From: Paracoccaceae bacterium Fryx2
GTDB lineage: Bacteria > Pseudomonadota > Alphaproteobacteria > Rhodobacterales > Rhodobacteraceae
Direction of reading: 5' to 3'
Assembly (NCBI GenBank): GCA_032334235.1
Contig: JAVSGI010000005.1
Coordinates: 1,178,001-1,242,000, forward strand
Length of the DNA: 64,000 bases
The translations under genes and the position numbers were made by a program. Position 1 is the stretch's first letter. Each line of letters begins with the position of its first letter. Below the pieces are notes generated by a model, which made no database searches, was not told the origin of the DNA, and saw nothing but the letters and a program-made list of their open reading frames with translations. Positions 28,785 to 39,705 of this stretch are shown here, piece after piece.

Positions 28785-29037
28785 GGCTGCAATCCTTCAA
28801 AGAGGTTCATCTGCGCTGGTCCCTCCGGCCCCTCGCTCGGCCGCCAGATCCACGGGCCCGAGGCCATGGGCAGCTGCAAGAGAGCGCCACGCATGTGCTG
28901 CTGCCAGAGGGTGAACTCCGTTTCCGAGCAGGCGCAGAGCGCGTGCCCGATAGGCCAGCCCATCAGCCATCCGACGAAGAGCGGATTGAGCCGCCGCCGC
29001 GCTCGGGCTTTCAGGATGCGCCGCGAGACGACCTGCC
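28781..29037 (-). pseudogene. phage-type DNA methyltransferase, C-terminal fragment
   Basis: About 85 codons remain, entering directly from the end of IS21 element B at 29037. The read-through RRILKARARRRLNPLFVGW followed by LMGWPIGHALCACSETEF is the characteristic C-terminus of phage-borne DNA methyltransferases, ending near NLFEGLQP. All SAM-binding and catalytic motifs are lost. The gene was cut by the insertion. The reading direction is the same as the IS element's own genes. Confidence 0.75.
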
Positions 29038-29153
29038 TGCGGATTTCGCGGAGAATGGGCGCTGATTTCGCGCGATCGTGGGCACGCGTTTCGCGCCATT
29101 CTGGGCAGTCATTTCACGGGATCGTGGGCAGGCTGGCCGACGCTTTCATGGAG

Positions 29154-29915
29154 TCAGGCTTGAACGATTTGGTCAAGCTTTTTTGTGACGGCGGAGCGCC
29201 TGCGCAGGCTTTCACCTGAGAGGGTGAGGCGGTGTGCGTTGTGAACGAGGCGGTCGAGGATGGCATCTGCGAGCGTTGGGTCGCCGATGGCTTCGTGCCA
29301 CTGGTCAACGGGGAGTTGGCTTGTGACGATGGTGGAAGCGCGGCCGTGGCGGTCTTCGAGGATTTCCAGCAGGTCACGGCGCTCCGGGGCGGTGAGGACG
29401 GCGAGGCCCCAATCGTCAATGATCAGCACATCCATGCGGGCGATGGTTTTGAGGATGCGTTCATGGCGGCCATCGCCACGGGCCAGAGCAAGGGCCTCGA
29501 ACATGCGCGGCGCACGTTGATAGAGGACGGGCCGCCCATCCCGGCACGCCTTGTGGCCAAGGGCGCAGGCGATCCAGCTTTTGCCCAAACCGGTCGGCCC
29601 GGTTATCAGCAGGTTCTCGTGCCGGGCGATCCAGCCGCCATCGGCAAGATGCGCCATGACACTGCGGTCAAGACCACGTGGGCTGCGCAGGTCCAGATCC
29701 TCGACGCTGGCATCTTGGCGCAGAGCCGCAAACTTGAGCCGGGAGGCCAGTTTCTTGGTGTCGCGCTCTGCAGCCTCGCGGTCGACCAGCAGGCCGAGAC
29801 GCTCTTCGAACGAGAGGGCGTCGAAGGCGGTTGACCTGCGTTGTTCTTCGAGCGCCGATGCAATGCCGGTCAGGCCGAGCGCCAACAGTCGGTCGTGGGT
29901 GGGATGGGTCAGCAT
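29154..29915 (-). CDS. istB: IS21-family helper ATPase IstB (element B, copy 2)
   Basis: 253 residues, identical to the protein at 8102-8863, with Walker A GPTGLGKSW and Walker B VLIIDDWG. Intact. It follows istA by 12 bases with AAAGGA before the ATG. Confidence 0.93.
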   Translation of the reverse strand: MLTHPTHDRLLALGLTGIASALEEQRRSTAFDALSFEERLGLLVDREAAERDTKKLASRLKFAALRQDASVEDLDLRSPRGLDRSVMAHLADGGWIARHENLLITGPTGLGKSWIACALGHKACRDGRPVLYQRAPRMFEALALARGDGRHERILKTIARMDVLIIDDWGLAVLTAPERRDLLEILEDRHGRASTIVTSQLPVDQWHEAIGDPTLADAILDRLVHNAHRLTLSGESLRRRSAVTKKLDQIVQA

Positions 29916-29927
29916 TTTAGTCCTTTC

Positions 29928-31466
29928 TCAATGGTAATAGCTGCCGCCACGAATGTTGGCGTGCTGGAGGGGGGCGACCTCTTCGGAGCCTTCCAGGAAG
30001 GCGCGATCGAGGCCGGTCTTGAGGATCGAACGAATGGAGGTGACGGTGCGGGCCCGGATGGTCACACCCCGCTGGCAGGCCGCATCAACGCGCTCCGGCC
30101 CATAGGTTTTGACCAAGGCCAGCACACCCAGGCAGGTGCGGAACCCCTGTTCAGGATGGGGGCGGTCAGCCATCACCATCTCGCAAAAGGCGGCGACGGC
30201 GGGGCCGGTCTTGGTTGCCTGCGCCAGCATTCTGGCCGGGGTCCATTCGGCAAAGCGACGATGGGCCGATGGCATATGGTCGGCCACGGTGACATGGCTG
30301 CGCCGCCCCGGGGTGCGCACGTGGCTCGCAACCCTCTGACCACGATGGAATATCTCGACCGTCTGGCCGCTTGTGCGAACATCGACCTCTTGTTTGATCA
30401 GCGCGAAGGGCACGGAATACCATGAGCTGTCGACCTCAACGTGATAGTCGGGTGCCACGCGGGCGCGCTTCCAGCGGGCGAAGACATAAGGTTCGGGCGG
30501 TAGGGGCTGAAGATTGGGCCGATCCAAAGTGGCAAACAGATCGGCGCGGCTGGCGCCATAGCCGCGCATCACGCGCATGTTCAACTCGTCCAGCAGCCGC
30601 CGGATCGCCACGTTCAACTCGGCCAATGAGAAGAACCGGTGGTTCCGCAGCCGCGCCAGAATCCAGCGTTGTGCCACTTGGACAGCCACTTCCACCTTCG
30701 CCTTGTCCCGGGGTTTGCGCGGCCGGGCGGGCAGAACGGCGGTGCCATAATGCGCCGCCATCTCGGCATAGGTCCGGTTCAGCCCCGGATCAAACCGGTC
30801 TGCCTTGATCACGGCGGACTTCAGATTGTCCGGAACCACCGCCTTTGGCACGCCGCCCAGAAAGGCGAACATCCGGATATGCGCGAGGATCCAATCTTCC
30901 AACCCCTCCGATGCCACCGCCTCGGCATAGGTGTGATTCGATGCCCCCATTGCCGCCACGAACAGCTTCATGGCCCGCGCTTCGCCGGTCGTGGGGTCGA
31001 TCACGTCGATGGTGTCGCCGGCAAAGTCGACGAACACCTTCTCGCCGCCCACATGTGTCTGGCGCATCGTCGGGCGCACCCGACCCTTCCAAGCCTCGTA
31101 ATGCGTGCAAAACCAAGTATAGGCAAAACCCCCGGGGTGCGCGGCACGGTATTCTTCCCAGAGCAGCATCCGCGTCACCCCAGGGCGGCGCAACTCGCGG
31201 TCAATCTCCGCCCAGTCGGGCACAAGCCGCTCCGCGTCCGGCACCGTGGGCGGGGCTGGAAACAAAAGAAGTTCAAGGCTGTCGTCATCGATCCCCTCCG
31301 GCAAGGGCCACGTGAGCCCGGCATGACGCGCCCGTTGGGTGTAGCTTCCGACGCTCCCCTTGCTCAGACCGAGGGAAGCGGCAATGGACCGCTCGCTCAG
31401 GCCTTGCCCAAGCTTCAATCGCAAAACATCTCGTATCCGGCGCATGTTCAATCGTCCTGTCGGCAT
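29928..31466 (-). CDS. istA: IS21-family transposase IstA (element B, copy 2)
   Basis: 512 residues from ATG 31466, identical to the protein at 6551-8089, with intact helix-turn-helix, DDE core and C-terminal domain. Two intact, identical copies in one window imply recent activity of this element. Confidence 0.93.
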   Translation of the reverse strand: MPTGRLNMRRIRDVLRLKLGQGLSERSIAASLGLSKGSVGSYTQRARHAGLTWPLPEGIDDDSLELLLFPAPPTVPDAERLVPDWAEIDRELRRPGVTRMLLWEEYRAAHPGGFAYTWFCTHYEAWKGRVRPTMRQTHVGGEKVFVDFAGDTIDVIDPTTGEARAMKLFVAAMGASNHTYAEAVASEGLEDWILAHIRMFAFLGGVPKAVVPDNLKSAVIKADRFDPGLNRTYAEMAAHYGTAVLPARPRKPRDKAKVEVAVQVAQRWILARLRNHRFFSLAELNVAIRRLLDELNMRVMRGYGASRADLFATLDRPNLQPLPPEPYVFARWKRARVAPDYHVEVDSSWYSVPFALIKQEVDVRTSGQTVEIFHRGQRVASHVRTPGRRSHVTVADHMPSAHRRFAEWTPARMLAQATKTGPAVAAFCEMVMADRPHPEQGFRTCLGVLALVKTYGPERVDAACQRGVTIRARTVTSIRSILKTGLDRAFLEGSEEVAPLQHANIRGGSYYH

Positions 31467-31615
31467 CAAGCCACCCCTTCATTCCTGAAGGCGCAACTAT
31501 CCTCAATTTGCCGACCAGACCTGCCCGCGATCCCGCGAAATCAGTGCCCAGCTTCACGCGAAATGACTGCCCATGATCCCGTGAAATCGATGCCCACCAT
31601 CAAGCGAAACACGCA

Positions 31616-32269
31616 CTTCATCTGCCCCGTCCTTCGTTTTGCGGCCGGGCTTCGCCCTTGTGCCGAATTGAACCCTTGCCCGACTGGAAGGGAACAGGCC
31701 GCGGCACCCCTGCCGACATCGGTCGGCAAGGCAAGGGCGCCGGTCGGCGCGATGCGGTGGCTTTGTTTCGGTCCCTTCCGGAGAACACCAGATTTAGTGT
31801 ACCGCCGGGCTACTTCGTCAAACTGTCGTATTTCCGTTCTTGATTCAACGAATAAATTTACCCGGCCGAAAGCTTTTGCGCTTGACCGCCCGGCCGCGCC
31901 GGCTGGCCGGGGCCGGGCCTTGATTCACCCCCGGCAGGCAGCCTGTGGATCACTCGGTGGACAAGCGCGGGAGCGGCGGTGGACCATTGCCGGATTCCCC
32001 TGACAAGCGCAGCAGTTGCACGGCAGGGTTGCGAAACGGGATGAAGCCGGTTCCGGGCGTGGGCCCGCGCGCCGCGTCTGCGGCCCCTTGGCCCGGCCCG
32101 CCCGATGCTGTGACATCAACGCCGCAGCGGCAGAGATTGACGGCAGCGATTCCCGCGACGCGACGCCCCCCGGTCCCGGAAGGAACTGGCCGGGAAAGCA
32201 CTGGCGATGACGGCCCGAATGTCCTAAACCGCCAAGACCGACACCGGGCCATGGCGCGAGGGGCCTCGC
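31616..32269. other. 654-base boundary region without a gene
   Basis: No supported coding sequence. It contains a small perfect hairpin TGCCGAC-ATCG-GTCGGCA at 31711-31728, a locally AT-rich stretch at about 31790-31870 that could hold a promoter, and then very GC-rich sequence up to the GAGGGG ribosome-binding site of the regulator gene at 32270. It is the transition from the IS block to the core chromosome. Confidence 0.4.
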
Positions 32270-32683
32270 ATGACCGAAACCATCATCGCACGCTGCGAGG
32301 CCAAGGGCCTGCGCATGACCGACCAACGCCGCATCGTGGCGCGGGTGATCGGGGTGGCCGAAGACCATCCCGATGTCGAAGAGCTTTACGCCCGCGCCGC
32401 CGCCATCGACCCGCGCATCTCGATCGCCACGGTCTACCGCACCGTGAAGCTGTTCGAGGAGGCGGGGATTCTGGAACGGCTGGAATTCGGCGACGGCCGC
32501 GCCCGCTATGAGGACGCCGAACGCGACCACCACGACCACCTGATCGACATGAACACCGGCCAGGTGATCGAATTCGTCGATCCCGACATCGAGGCGTTGC
32601 AGGAACGCATCGCGGCGAAACTGGGCTACAAGCTGATCGGGCACCGGCTGGAGCTTTACGGCGTGCCGGTCAAGAAGGACTGA
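32270..32683 (+). CDS. fur: Fur-family metalloregulator (Fur/Mur type)
   Basis: 137 residues. An N-terminal winged helix (LRMTDQRRIVARVIGVAEDHPDVEELYARA... SIATVYRTVKLFEEAGIL) is followed by the metal-binding and dimerisation domain (ARYEDAERDHHDHLIDMNTGQVIEF). It lacks the CxxC structural zinc pairs, as is usual for alphaproteobacterial Fur/Mur proteins. By family it represses metal-uptake genes when Fe2+ or Mn2+ is bound; in Rhodobacterales this type often acts as a manganese regulator (Mur), which sequence alone cannot decide. It lies 117 bases upstream of enolase on the same strand. Confidence 0.88.
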   Translation: MTETIIARCEAKGLRMTDQRRIVARVIGVAEDHPDVEELYARAAAIDPRISIATVYRTVKLFEEAGILERLEFGDGRARYEDAERDHHDHLIDMNTGQVIEFVDPDIEALQERIAAKLGYKLIGHRLELYGVPVKKD

Positions 32684-32755
32684 GGGCGGCCGCGACTCCA
32701 TGGCGGGCAGGCTTTGCGGCGCGGCACCCTTCCCTTGGCCCCTGCCGCGGGGTAA

Positions 32756-34078
<1,323 letters not shown>

Positions 34079-34095
34079 GGCTTTCATCTTTGCCC

Positions 34096-34152
34096 AAATA
34101 TCCCCGCCGGAGGCACCCGGCCCTGCCGTCAGAGCCTCCGGCGGGGATATTT
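34096..34152. repeat. REP-like intergenic palindrome (AAATATCCCCGCCGG family)
   Basis: AAATATCCCCGCCGGAGGC at 34096-34114 and its exact complement at 34134-34152 form a perfect 19-bp stem around a 19-base loop between eno and the cupin gene. The same core recurs near 37044-37161, 41098-41117 and 58385-58437. It could act as a terminator or RNA-stabilising structure. Confidence 0.85.
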
Positions 34153-34177
34153 GAAAACAGAAGAATGGGGGGTGCCA

Positions 34178-34600
34178 GTGACCGAGGCCGAGTGCATCAT
34201 CGCCCATCTGGGGCTGGCGCCGCATCGCGAGGGCGGCTGGTATCGCCAGACCTGGGCGGCGGAAGGGCCGGGCCGCCCGTCGGGCACGGCGATCCTGTTC
34301 CTGCTGAAGGCAGGCGAGCGTAGCCACTGGCACCGGATCGATGCCACCGAGATCTGGCATTTCCACGCCGGGGCACCGCTGATGCTGCGTGTGGCGGCGA
34401 CGGCGGCGGGGCCTGTGACCGAACTTCTGCTGGGCGCGGATGTGCTGGGCAATCAGGCGGCGCAGGGCATCGTGCCGCCGGGGCACTGGCAGGCAGCGCA
34501 GAGCATGGGGGCGTGGTCTCTGGTCGGCTGCACCGTCTCGCCCGGGTTCCGGTTCGAGGGGTTCGACCTGGCCCTGCCCGGCTTCGACATCCCGCGTTGA
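34178..34600 (+). CDS. cupin domain protein (DUF985 family)
   Basis: About 140 residues from GTG 34178, preferred because a GGGGGG stretch lies 6 bases upstream and the product then begins MTEAECIIAHLGLAPH. It is a single small beta-barrel cupin: REGGWYRQTW, SHWHRIDATEIWHFHAGAPL with the metal-binding histidines, and SPGFRFEGFDLA near the C-terminus. Members of this family bind metals or sugars, but function is unknown in bacteria. It is convergent with anmK, with only 6 bases between the two stops. Confidence 0.8.
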   Translation: MTEAECIIAHLGLAPHREGGWYRQTWAAEGPGRPSGTAILFLLKAGERSHWHRIDATEIWHFHAGAPLMLRVAATAAGPVTELLLGADVLGNQAAQGIVPPGHWQAAQSMGAWSLVGCTVSPGFRFEGFDLALPGFDIPR

Positions 34601-34606
34601 ACGGGG

Positions 34607-35707
34607 TCAGCCGTTCGGGCGGCTGATCCGGCCGCCGCCGACCAGACCGGCGACACCCGTGGTCGCGGGGCAGGAGGTCGCCATGCCGCGCAGCACGCGC
34701 ACCGCCAGAAAGGCGAAAGCCTGCGCCTCCAGCATGTCGCCGTCCAGCCCTGCCGCCTCGACCGGGTGCACCGGACAGGGCAGCGCGCGGGCGAGCACCG
34801 TCATCAGTGTCGCATTGTGCCGCCCGCCACCGCCGACCAGCACCCGCGCGGCCGGGCTGGGGAAATGTTCGGCCCCGCGGGCCACGGCGCGGGCGGCCGC
34901 GGCGGTCAGGGTGGCTGCGGCATCGGCGTCGGACAAGTACGCCACGGCATCCAGCAGGCCGTGAAAATCGTTTCGATCCAGAGACTTCGGCGGCATCCTG
35001 AAGAAATAGGGGTGAGCGAGGAAGGCCGCCAGCACCGCCTCGTCCACCGCGCCTGCCGCCGCCAGCGCCCCGCCCGCATCCTGCGCCACACCCAGCCGGG
35101 CCTGCATCAGGTCGTTGACCGGGGCATTCGCCGGGCCGGTGTCGAAGGCGAGGCAGGCGCCAGGCGCCTCGGGGCCCGCGTGGCGCGGGTCGACCCAGGT
35201 CAGGTTGCCGACGCCGCCAAGGTTCAGGAAGGCCAGCGGCGCCCCGGCCCCGATGTGGCGCGCGCAGGCGAAGTGGTAGAACGGCGCCAGCGGCGCGCCC
35301 TGCCCGCCCATCTGCACGTCGGCCGAGCGGAAATCCCAGACCACCGGCAGGCCCAGCACCTCGGCCAGCACGTCACCCGACCCGGCCTGATGCGTGCCGC
35401 GCCCGCGCGGGTCATGCGCCAGCGTCTGGCCGTGAAAGCCCAGCACATCCGCGCCGCGAAACCGCGACAGCAGTTCGGCATGGGCGGTTTCCACCACCTC
35501 TGCCGCCGCCTCCACCCCGTCATCGCCCGGCCAGCAGCCAAGGGCGGCGCGGATCGTGGCGCGCTCGGCCTCGGAATAGGGCCGGTAGGCAGTGTCGCCG
35601 AACTCGAGGATGCGCTGGCCGTCGGTCAGCAGCATTGCCGCATCGACCCCGTCGAGCGAGGTGCCCGACATCGCCCCCAAAGCCCAGACCGGCCCCGTCT
35701 TCACCAC
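34607..35707 (-). CDS. anmK: anhydro-N-acetylmuramic acid kinase
   Basis: About 366 residues from GTG 35707, which has AAAGGGGGA upstream; the product then starts [23 protein letters not shown], the expected N-terminus. It phosphorylates 1,6-anhydroMurNAc from peptidoglycan recycling to MurNAc-6-P. Family features: [15 protein letters not shown]-binding loop, [23 protein letters not shown], the catalytic-region [17 protein letters not shown], and [13 protein letters not shown]. It is divergent from tyrS with 68 bases between start codons. Confidence 0.95.
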   Translation of the reverse strand: MVKTGPVWALGAMSGTSLDGVDAAMLLTDGQRILEFGDTAYRPYSEAERATIRAALGCWPGDDGVEAAAEVVETAHAELLSRFRGADVLGFHGQTLAHDPRGRGTHQAGSGDVLAEVLGLPVVWDFRSADVQMGGQGAPLAPFYHFACARHIGAGAPLAFLNLGGVGNLTWVDPRHAGPEAPGACLAFDTGPANAPVNDLMQARLGVAQDAGGALAAAGAVDEAVLAAFLAHPYFFRMPPKSLDRNDFHGLLDAVAYLSDADAAATLTAAAARAVARGAEHFPSPAARVLVGGGGRHNATLMTVLARALPCPVHPVEAAGLDGDMLEAQAFAFLAVRVLRGMATSCPATTGVAGLVGGGRISRPNG

Positions 35708-35775
35708 GCCATCCCCCTTTGACGGCACGCCCGCCCGCCGATATACCGCCCCCATCCTTAAAGCACGAGACCCCG

Positions 35776-37026
35776 ATGACCTACCATGCGAAATCCGACT
35801 TCCTGCGCGTGATGATCGAACGCGGCTTCCTGGCCGATTGCACCGATTATCAGGCGCTTGACGAGGCGCTGATCAAGGGGGTGGTGCCCGCCTACATCGG
35901 TTACGACGCCACCGCCGCCTCGCTGCATGTGGGCCATCTGTTGAACATCATGATGTTGCGCTGGCTGCAGAAGACCGGGCACCAGCCAATCACCCTGATG
36001 GGCGGCGGCACGACCAAGGTGGGTGATCCCAGCTTTCGCGCCGACGAGCGGCCCTTGCTGGCGCACGACCAGATCGACCGCAACATCGCTGGCATGAAGC
36101 AGGTTTTCGCAAAGTTCCTGAGCTACGGCGACGGACCGACGGATGCCATCATGCTGAACAATGCCGAATGGCTGGACAAGCTCAACTACCTCGATTTCCT
36201 GCGCGACATCGGGCGGCATTTCTCGATCAACCGGATGCTGTCGTTCGAGAGCGTCAAATCGCGGCTGGACCGCGAACAGTCGCTGTCGTTTCTCGAATTC
36301 AACTACATGATCCTGCAGGCCTACGATTTCCTCGAGTTGCACCGGCACTACGGCTGCCTGTTGCAGATGGGCGGGTCGGACCAGTGGGGCAACATCGTCA
36401 ACGGCATCGACCTGACACGGCGGGTGCTGGATGGGGATATCTTCGGGCTGACCTCGCCGCTGGTGACCACATCTGACGGGCGGAAGATGGGCAAGTCGCA
36501 GGATGGCGCGGTCTGGCTGGATGCCGGGATGCTGAGCCCCTATGCCTTCTGGCAGTTCTGGCGCAATACCACCGATGCCGATGTCGGCCGGTTCCTGAAG
36601 CTTTACACCGAACTGCCGGTGGAGGAATGCGACCGGCTGGGGGCGCTGGAGGGTGCGGAGATCAACGGGGCCAAGATCATCCTCGCCAATGCCGTAACCG
36701 GCCTGCTGCATGGCTCCGAGGCGGCGGCGGCGGCGGAAGCCACTGCGCGCGACGTGTTCGAGCATGGCGGGGTGGGCGACGACCTGCCGACCCTGACCGT
36801 GACCGCCGAGGAAGTAGGCGCGGGCATCACCATGGCGCAACTGTTCGTGCGCAGCGGGCTGGCGAAATCGGGCAAGGACGCCAAGCGCCTGATCGCCGAG
36901 GGCGGCGCGAGGTTGAATGACGATGTGGTGCTGGATGCGGGCCTGTTGATCGGCGCCGGGGCGCTGGCCGACCCGGTAAAGCTGACCGCCGGGCGCAAGC
37001 GGCATGCGCTGGTCGTGATGGGCTGA
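35776..37026 (+). CDS. tyrS: tyrosyl-tRNA synthetase
   Basis: 416 residues from ATG 35776 ([13 protein letters not shown]). A class I aminoacyl-tRNA synthetase with the HIGH-like motif HVGHLL (near residue 51), [11 protein letters not shown], the tyrosine-recognition region [12 protein letters not shown] and [10 protein letters not shown], and the KMSKS-like KMGKS near residue 236. A C-terminal S4-like RNA-binding domain ([30 protein letters not shown]) follows. It charges tRNA-Tyr. An upstream in-frame extension exists, but the family start is clearly here. A large imperfect hairpin follows the gene. Confidence 0.97.
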   Translation: MTYHAKSDFLRVMIERGFLADCTDYQALDEALIKGVVPAYIGYDATAASLHVGHLLNIMMLRWLQKTGHQPITLMGGGTTKVGDPSFRADERPLLAHDQIDRNIAGMKQVFAKFLSYGDGPTDAIMLNNAEWLDKLNYLDFLRDIGRHFSINRMLSFESVKSRLDREQSLSFLEFNYMILQAYDFLELHRHYGCLLQMGGSDQWGNIVNGIDLTRRVLDGDIFGLTSPLVTTSDGRKMGKSQDGAVWLDAGMLSPYAFWQFWRNTTDADVGRFLKLYTELPVEECDRLGALEGAEINGAKIILANAVTGLLHGSEAAAAAEATARDVFEHGGVGDDLPTLTVTAEEVGAGITMAQLFVRSGLAKSGKDAKRLIAEGGARLNDDVVLDAGLLIGAGALADPVKLTAGRKRHALVVMG

Positions 37027-37043
37027 CGTTGCATCGGCGGAAA

Positions 37044-37161
37044 GGCCGGGGGCTTTGCCCCCGGACCCCCAGGGTATTTTCGCCAAAGAGAAACCGCAGA
37101 GCGTTCCCGTGTTTCATCTTTGTCCAAATATCCCGGGGGTCCGGGGGCAGCGCCCCCGGCC
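37044..37161. repeat. REP-like large inverted repeat downstream of tyrS
   Basis: Two nearly complementary arms, 37044-37079 and 37126-37161, each combine GGCCGGGGGC...GCCCCCGG with the AAATATCCC/GGGTATTT core seen at the other intergenic palindromes. It lies between the convergent tyrS and cyclophilin genes and is a likely bidirectional transcript-end structure. Confidence 0.75.
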
Positions 37162-37172
37162 TGTGCCGGGGC

Positions 37173-37766
37173 TTACTCGGTCACCGTGACTTTCGCCATG
37201 CGGTCGGCCGCTTCGGGCGGCTCGCCGCGGGTGATGGCGTCGACCACCTCCATGCCGTCGACCACGCGTCCGACCACGGTGTATTGCCCATCAAGGAAGG
37301 TGCCCGGTGCGAACATGATGAAGAACTGGCTGTTTGCGGAATCGGGGGCGGTCGAGCGCGCCATGCCGACAATGCCGCGATCGAAGCTGATTTCCGAGAA
37401 TTCGGCGGGCAGGTCGGGAAGGTCTGACCCGCCGCCGCCGGAACGGGGGGTGACGCCGCCCTTGCCGTATTGCACATCGCCGGTCTGGGCCATGAAGCCG
37501 TCGATGACGCGGTGGAACACCACGTCGTCATAGCTGCCCGCTTTCGCCAGTGCCACGATCTGCGCCACGTGTTTCGGGGCGACATCGGGCAGCAGGTCGA
37601 TGACCACCTTGCCCGAGGCCGCGCCCGCGACCTCGATCACCAGATTGGGGCCGGGGCCGTCATCGGCGGCCATGGCGGGCGTCGCGGTCTGGCTGAGCGT
37701 CCAGCCGCCCAGCACGGCGAGGCCGAGGGCAAAAATTCCGCCCGCGAGGAAACGGTCACGCGACAT
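37173..37766 (-). CDS. exported peptidyl-prolyl cis-trans isomerase (cyclophilin)
   Basis: 197 residues. An N-terminal hydrophobic signal (FLAGGIFALGLAVLGGWTL) ends with ATPAMAAD, an AxA-type cleavage site near residue 34. The cyclophilin domain contains VVFHRVIDGFMAQTGDV with the catalytic arginine, SANSQFFIMFAP and GQYTVVGRVVDGMEVV. It catalyses proline isomerisation during protein folding in the periplasm. Its start overlaps the end of the upstream cytoplasmic cyclophilin gene by 11 bases, so the pair is translationally coupled and probably arose by duplication. Confidence 0.93.
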   Translation of the reverse strand: MSRDRFLAGGIFALGLAVLGGWTLSQTATPAMAADDGPGPNLVIEVAGAASGKVVIDLLPDVAPKHVAQIVALAKAGSYDDVVFHRVIDGFMAQTGDVQYGKGGVTPRSGGGGSDLPDLPAEFSEISFDRGIVGMARSTAPDSANSQFFIMFAPGTFLDGQYTVVGRVVDGMEVVDAITRGEPPEAADRMAKVTVTE

Positions 37767-38265
37767 CGGCGGCCACCTTGACCGAGATCATCCGGTCCGG
37801 GTTCGGCGCGGGTTCGCCGCGGGTGATCTTGTCGACCACGTCCATGCCCGAGATCACCCGGCCGTAGACCGTGTATTGCCCGTTCAGGAAGTCGTTGTCC
37901 TTGAAGTTGATGAAGAACTGGCTGTTGGCCGAATTGGGGCTCGACGACCGTGCCGCGCCCAGCGTGCCGCGCGAATGGGGCAGCTTGGAGAACTCGGCCG
38001 GAAGGTCGGGCATCGCGGAGCCGCCGGTGCCGGCGCGGCGCAGGTTGAAATCCTTTTCGGCATTGCCGTTTTCCACGTCGCCGGTCTGCGCCATGAAGCC
38101 GTCGATGACGCGGTGAAACACCACATTGTCGTAGGCGCCGCTGCGGGCGAGGGTCTTCATGCGCTCGACATGCTTGGGGGCCACATCGGGCAGCAGTTCG
38201 ATCGTCACGACGCCGTCTTTCAGCGTCATGAGGATGGTGTTTTCGGGATCCTTGATCTCGGCCAT
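37756..38265 (-). CDS. cytoplasmic peptidyl-prolyl cis-trans isomerase (cyclophilin)
   Basis: 169 residues from ATG 38265 with AAGGAGA about 6 bases upstream. No signal peptide. Cyclophilin motifs: FHRVIDGFMAQTGDVENGN, PHSRGTLGAARSSSPNSANSQFFINF and GQYTVYGRVISGMDVVDKI. A short distinct N-terminus (MAEIKDPENTILMTLKDG) precedes the domain. Divergent from pgk with 130 bases between; overlaps the exported paralogue downstream. Confidence 0.94.
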   Translation of the reverse strand: MAEIKDPENTILMTLKDGVVTIELLPDVAPKHVERMKTLARSGAYDNVVFHRVIDGFMAQTGDVENGNAEKDFNLRRAGTGGSAMPDLPAEFSKLPHSRGTLGAARSSSPNSANSQFFINFKDNDFLNGQYTVYGRVISGMDVVDKITRGEPAPNPDRMISVKVAADVA

Positions 38266-38395
38266 GTCGGGTCTCCTTGATTTGCTGGCGGGACAGTAGG
38301 GGGCGCGGGGCGCGAGGAAAAGGGCAAACCTGCGTGATCGGTTGACGCGGGCGATGCTTTGCGATGGAACAGGGCAAAGACAATCGGAGGATCGC

Positions 38396-39589
38396 ATGGC
38401 CTGGAAGACGCTTGATGACATGGAACTGGCCGGCAAGGTGGTGCTGGTGCGGGTGGATGTGAACGTGCCGATGGAAAACGGCGTCGTGACCGATGCCACC
38501 CGGATCGAGAAGATCGTGCCGACGGTGGAGGATGTGCTGCGCGCGGGCGGCAAGCCGGTGCTGCTGGCGCATTTCGGCCGCCCCAAGGGCAAGGTCGTGC
38601 CGGAAATGAGCCTTGGGCTGGTGCTGGACGCGCTGCGTGCGGCGCTGCCGGGGCGGCGGGTGGTGTTTGCTGCCGATTGCGTCGGGCCGGTGGCGAAGGC
38701 GGCGGTGGATGCCATGGTAGCGGGTGACGTGCTGCTGCTGGAAAACACCCGGTTCCATGCGGGCGAGGAAAAGAACGACGCTGAACTGGCGGCGAAGATG
38801 GCGGCGCTGGGTGACGTGTATGTCAACGATGCGTTTTCTGCGGCGCACCGGGCCCACAGCTCGACCGAGGCGATTGCGCGGCTGCTGCCCGCCTGCGCGG
38901 GGCGGCTGATGGAGGCGGAGCTGAAGGCGCTGGAGGCGGCGCTTGGCAACCCGGTGCGCCCGGTGGTGGCGGTGGTTGGCGGCGCCAAGGTTTCGACCAA
39001 GCTCGACCTCCTGGGCAATCTGGTGGGGCGGGTCGATGATCTGGTGATCGGCGGCGGCATGGCGAACACCTTCCTCGTGGCGCAGGGCATCGAGGTCGGC
39101 AAGTCGCTGGCCGAACGCGACATGGCCCCGACCGCGCTGGAGATCATCGAGAAGGCCAGGGCGGCAGGCTGCACCATCCATCTGCCGGTCGACGTGGTGG
39201 TGGCGCGCGAGTTCAAGGCCGGGGCGGAATCGGAAGTGGTGGCGGCCGATGCCTGCCCGGCGGATGCGATGATCCTGGACGCGGGGCCTGCAACCGTTGC
39301 GGCACTGGCGAAGGTGTTTGCCGCCGCGAAGACGCTGATCTGGAACGGGCCGCTCGGCGCCTTCGAGATCGAACCGTTCGACGCCGCGACCAATGCCGCC
39401 GCGTTGCAGGCGGCGGCGCTGACCCGCGCGGGCGGGCTGGTCTCGGTTGCGGGCGGTGGCGACACCGTGTCGGCGCTGAACAAGGCCGGGGCGGCGGCGG
39501 ATTTCAGCTATATCTCGACCGCGGGCGGCGCGTTTCTGGAGTGGATGGAGGGCAAGGAACTGCCCGGAGTGGCGGCGCTGCACGGCTGA
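38396..39589 (+). CDS. pgk: phosphoglycerate kinase
   Basis: 397 residues from ATG 38396 with GGAGG upstream (product [25 protein letters not shown]). It transfers phosphate between 1,3-bisphosphoglycerate and ADP in glycolysis. Motifs: [71 protein letters not shown], the hinge WNGPLGAFE and [11 protein letters not shown]. Full length. It is followed on the same strand by aldolase after 116 bases. Confidence 0.97.
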   Translation: MAWKTLDDMELAGKVVLVRVDVNVPMENGVVTDATRIEKIVPTVEDVLRAGGKPVLLAHFGRPKGKVVPEMSLGLVLDALRAALPGRRVVFAADCVGPVAKAAVDAMVAGDVLLLENTRFHAGEEKNDAELAAKMAALGDVYVNDAFSAAHRAHSSTEAIARLLPACAGRLMEAELKALEAALGNPVRPVVAVVGGAKVSTKLDLLGNLVGRVDDLVIGGGMANTFLVAQGIEVGKSLAERDMAPTALEIIEKARAAGCTIHLPVDVVVAREFKAGAESEVVAADACPADAMILDAGPATVAALAKVFAAAKTLIWNGPLGAFEIEPFDAATNAAALQAAALTRAGGLVSVAGGGDTVSALNKAGAAADFSYISTAGGAFLEWMEGKELPGVAALHG

Positions 39590-39705
39590 ACCGGCGAAAA
39601 GCGGCGCGGGCGCAACCTGTTAGCGCCAACGCCGTTGCGGGATGCCACCCTTTTCCCTAGAGGCTTGGTGAGCGGTGACGCCAACCAAGCTGAAAGGGCC
39701 ATGCC

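Larger units (their letters stand above)
29038..31615 (-). mobile_element. IS21-family element B, copy 2 (inverted)
   Basis: A 2578-bp element in opposite orientation to, and the same length as, the copy at 6402-8979. Both encode identical IstA and IstB, and the end motifs and internal repeats correspond. Flanks are CCTGCC on the left and CTTCAT on the right, without target duplication. It truncates the phage methylase at 29037 and marks the boundary between the accessory block and the core genes to the right. Confidence 0.92.

Noticed and set aside
31925-31965. Possible DnaA box (TGTGGATCA) near the IS block boundary
   Set aside because: A single imperfect match, with no AT-rich unwinding region or neighbouring dnaA/dnaN; insufficient for an origin.
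37637-39583. 648-codon frame opposite pgk and the cyclophilins
   Set aside because: Arginine/histidine-rich antisense reading of GC-rich genes; the opposite-strand genes are certain.
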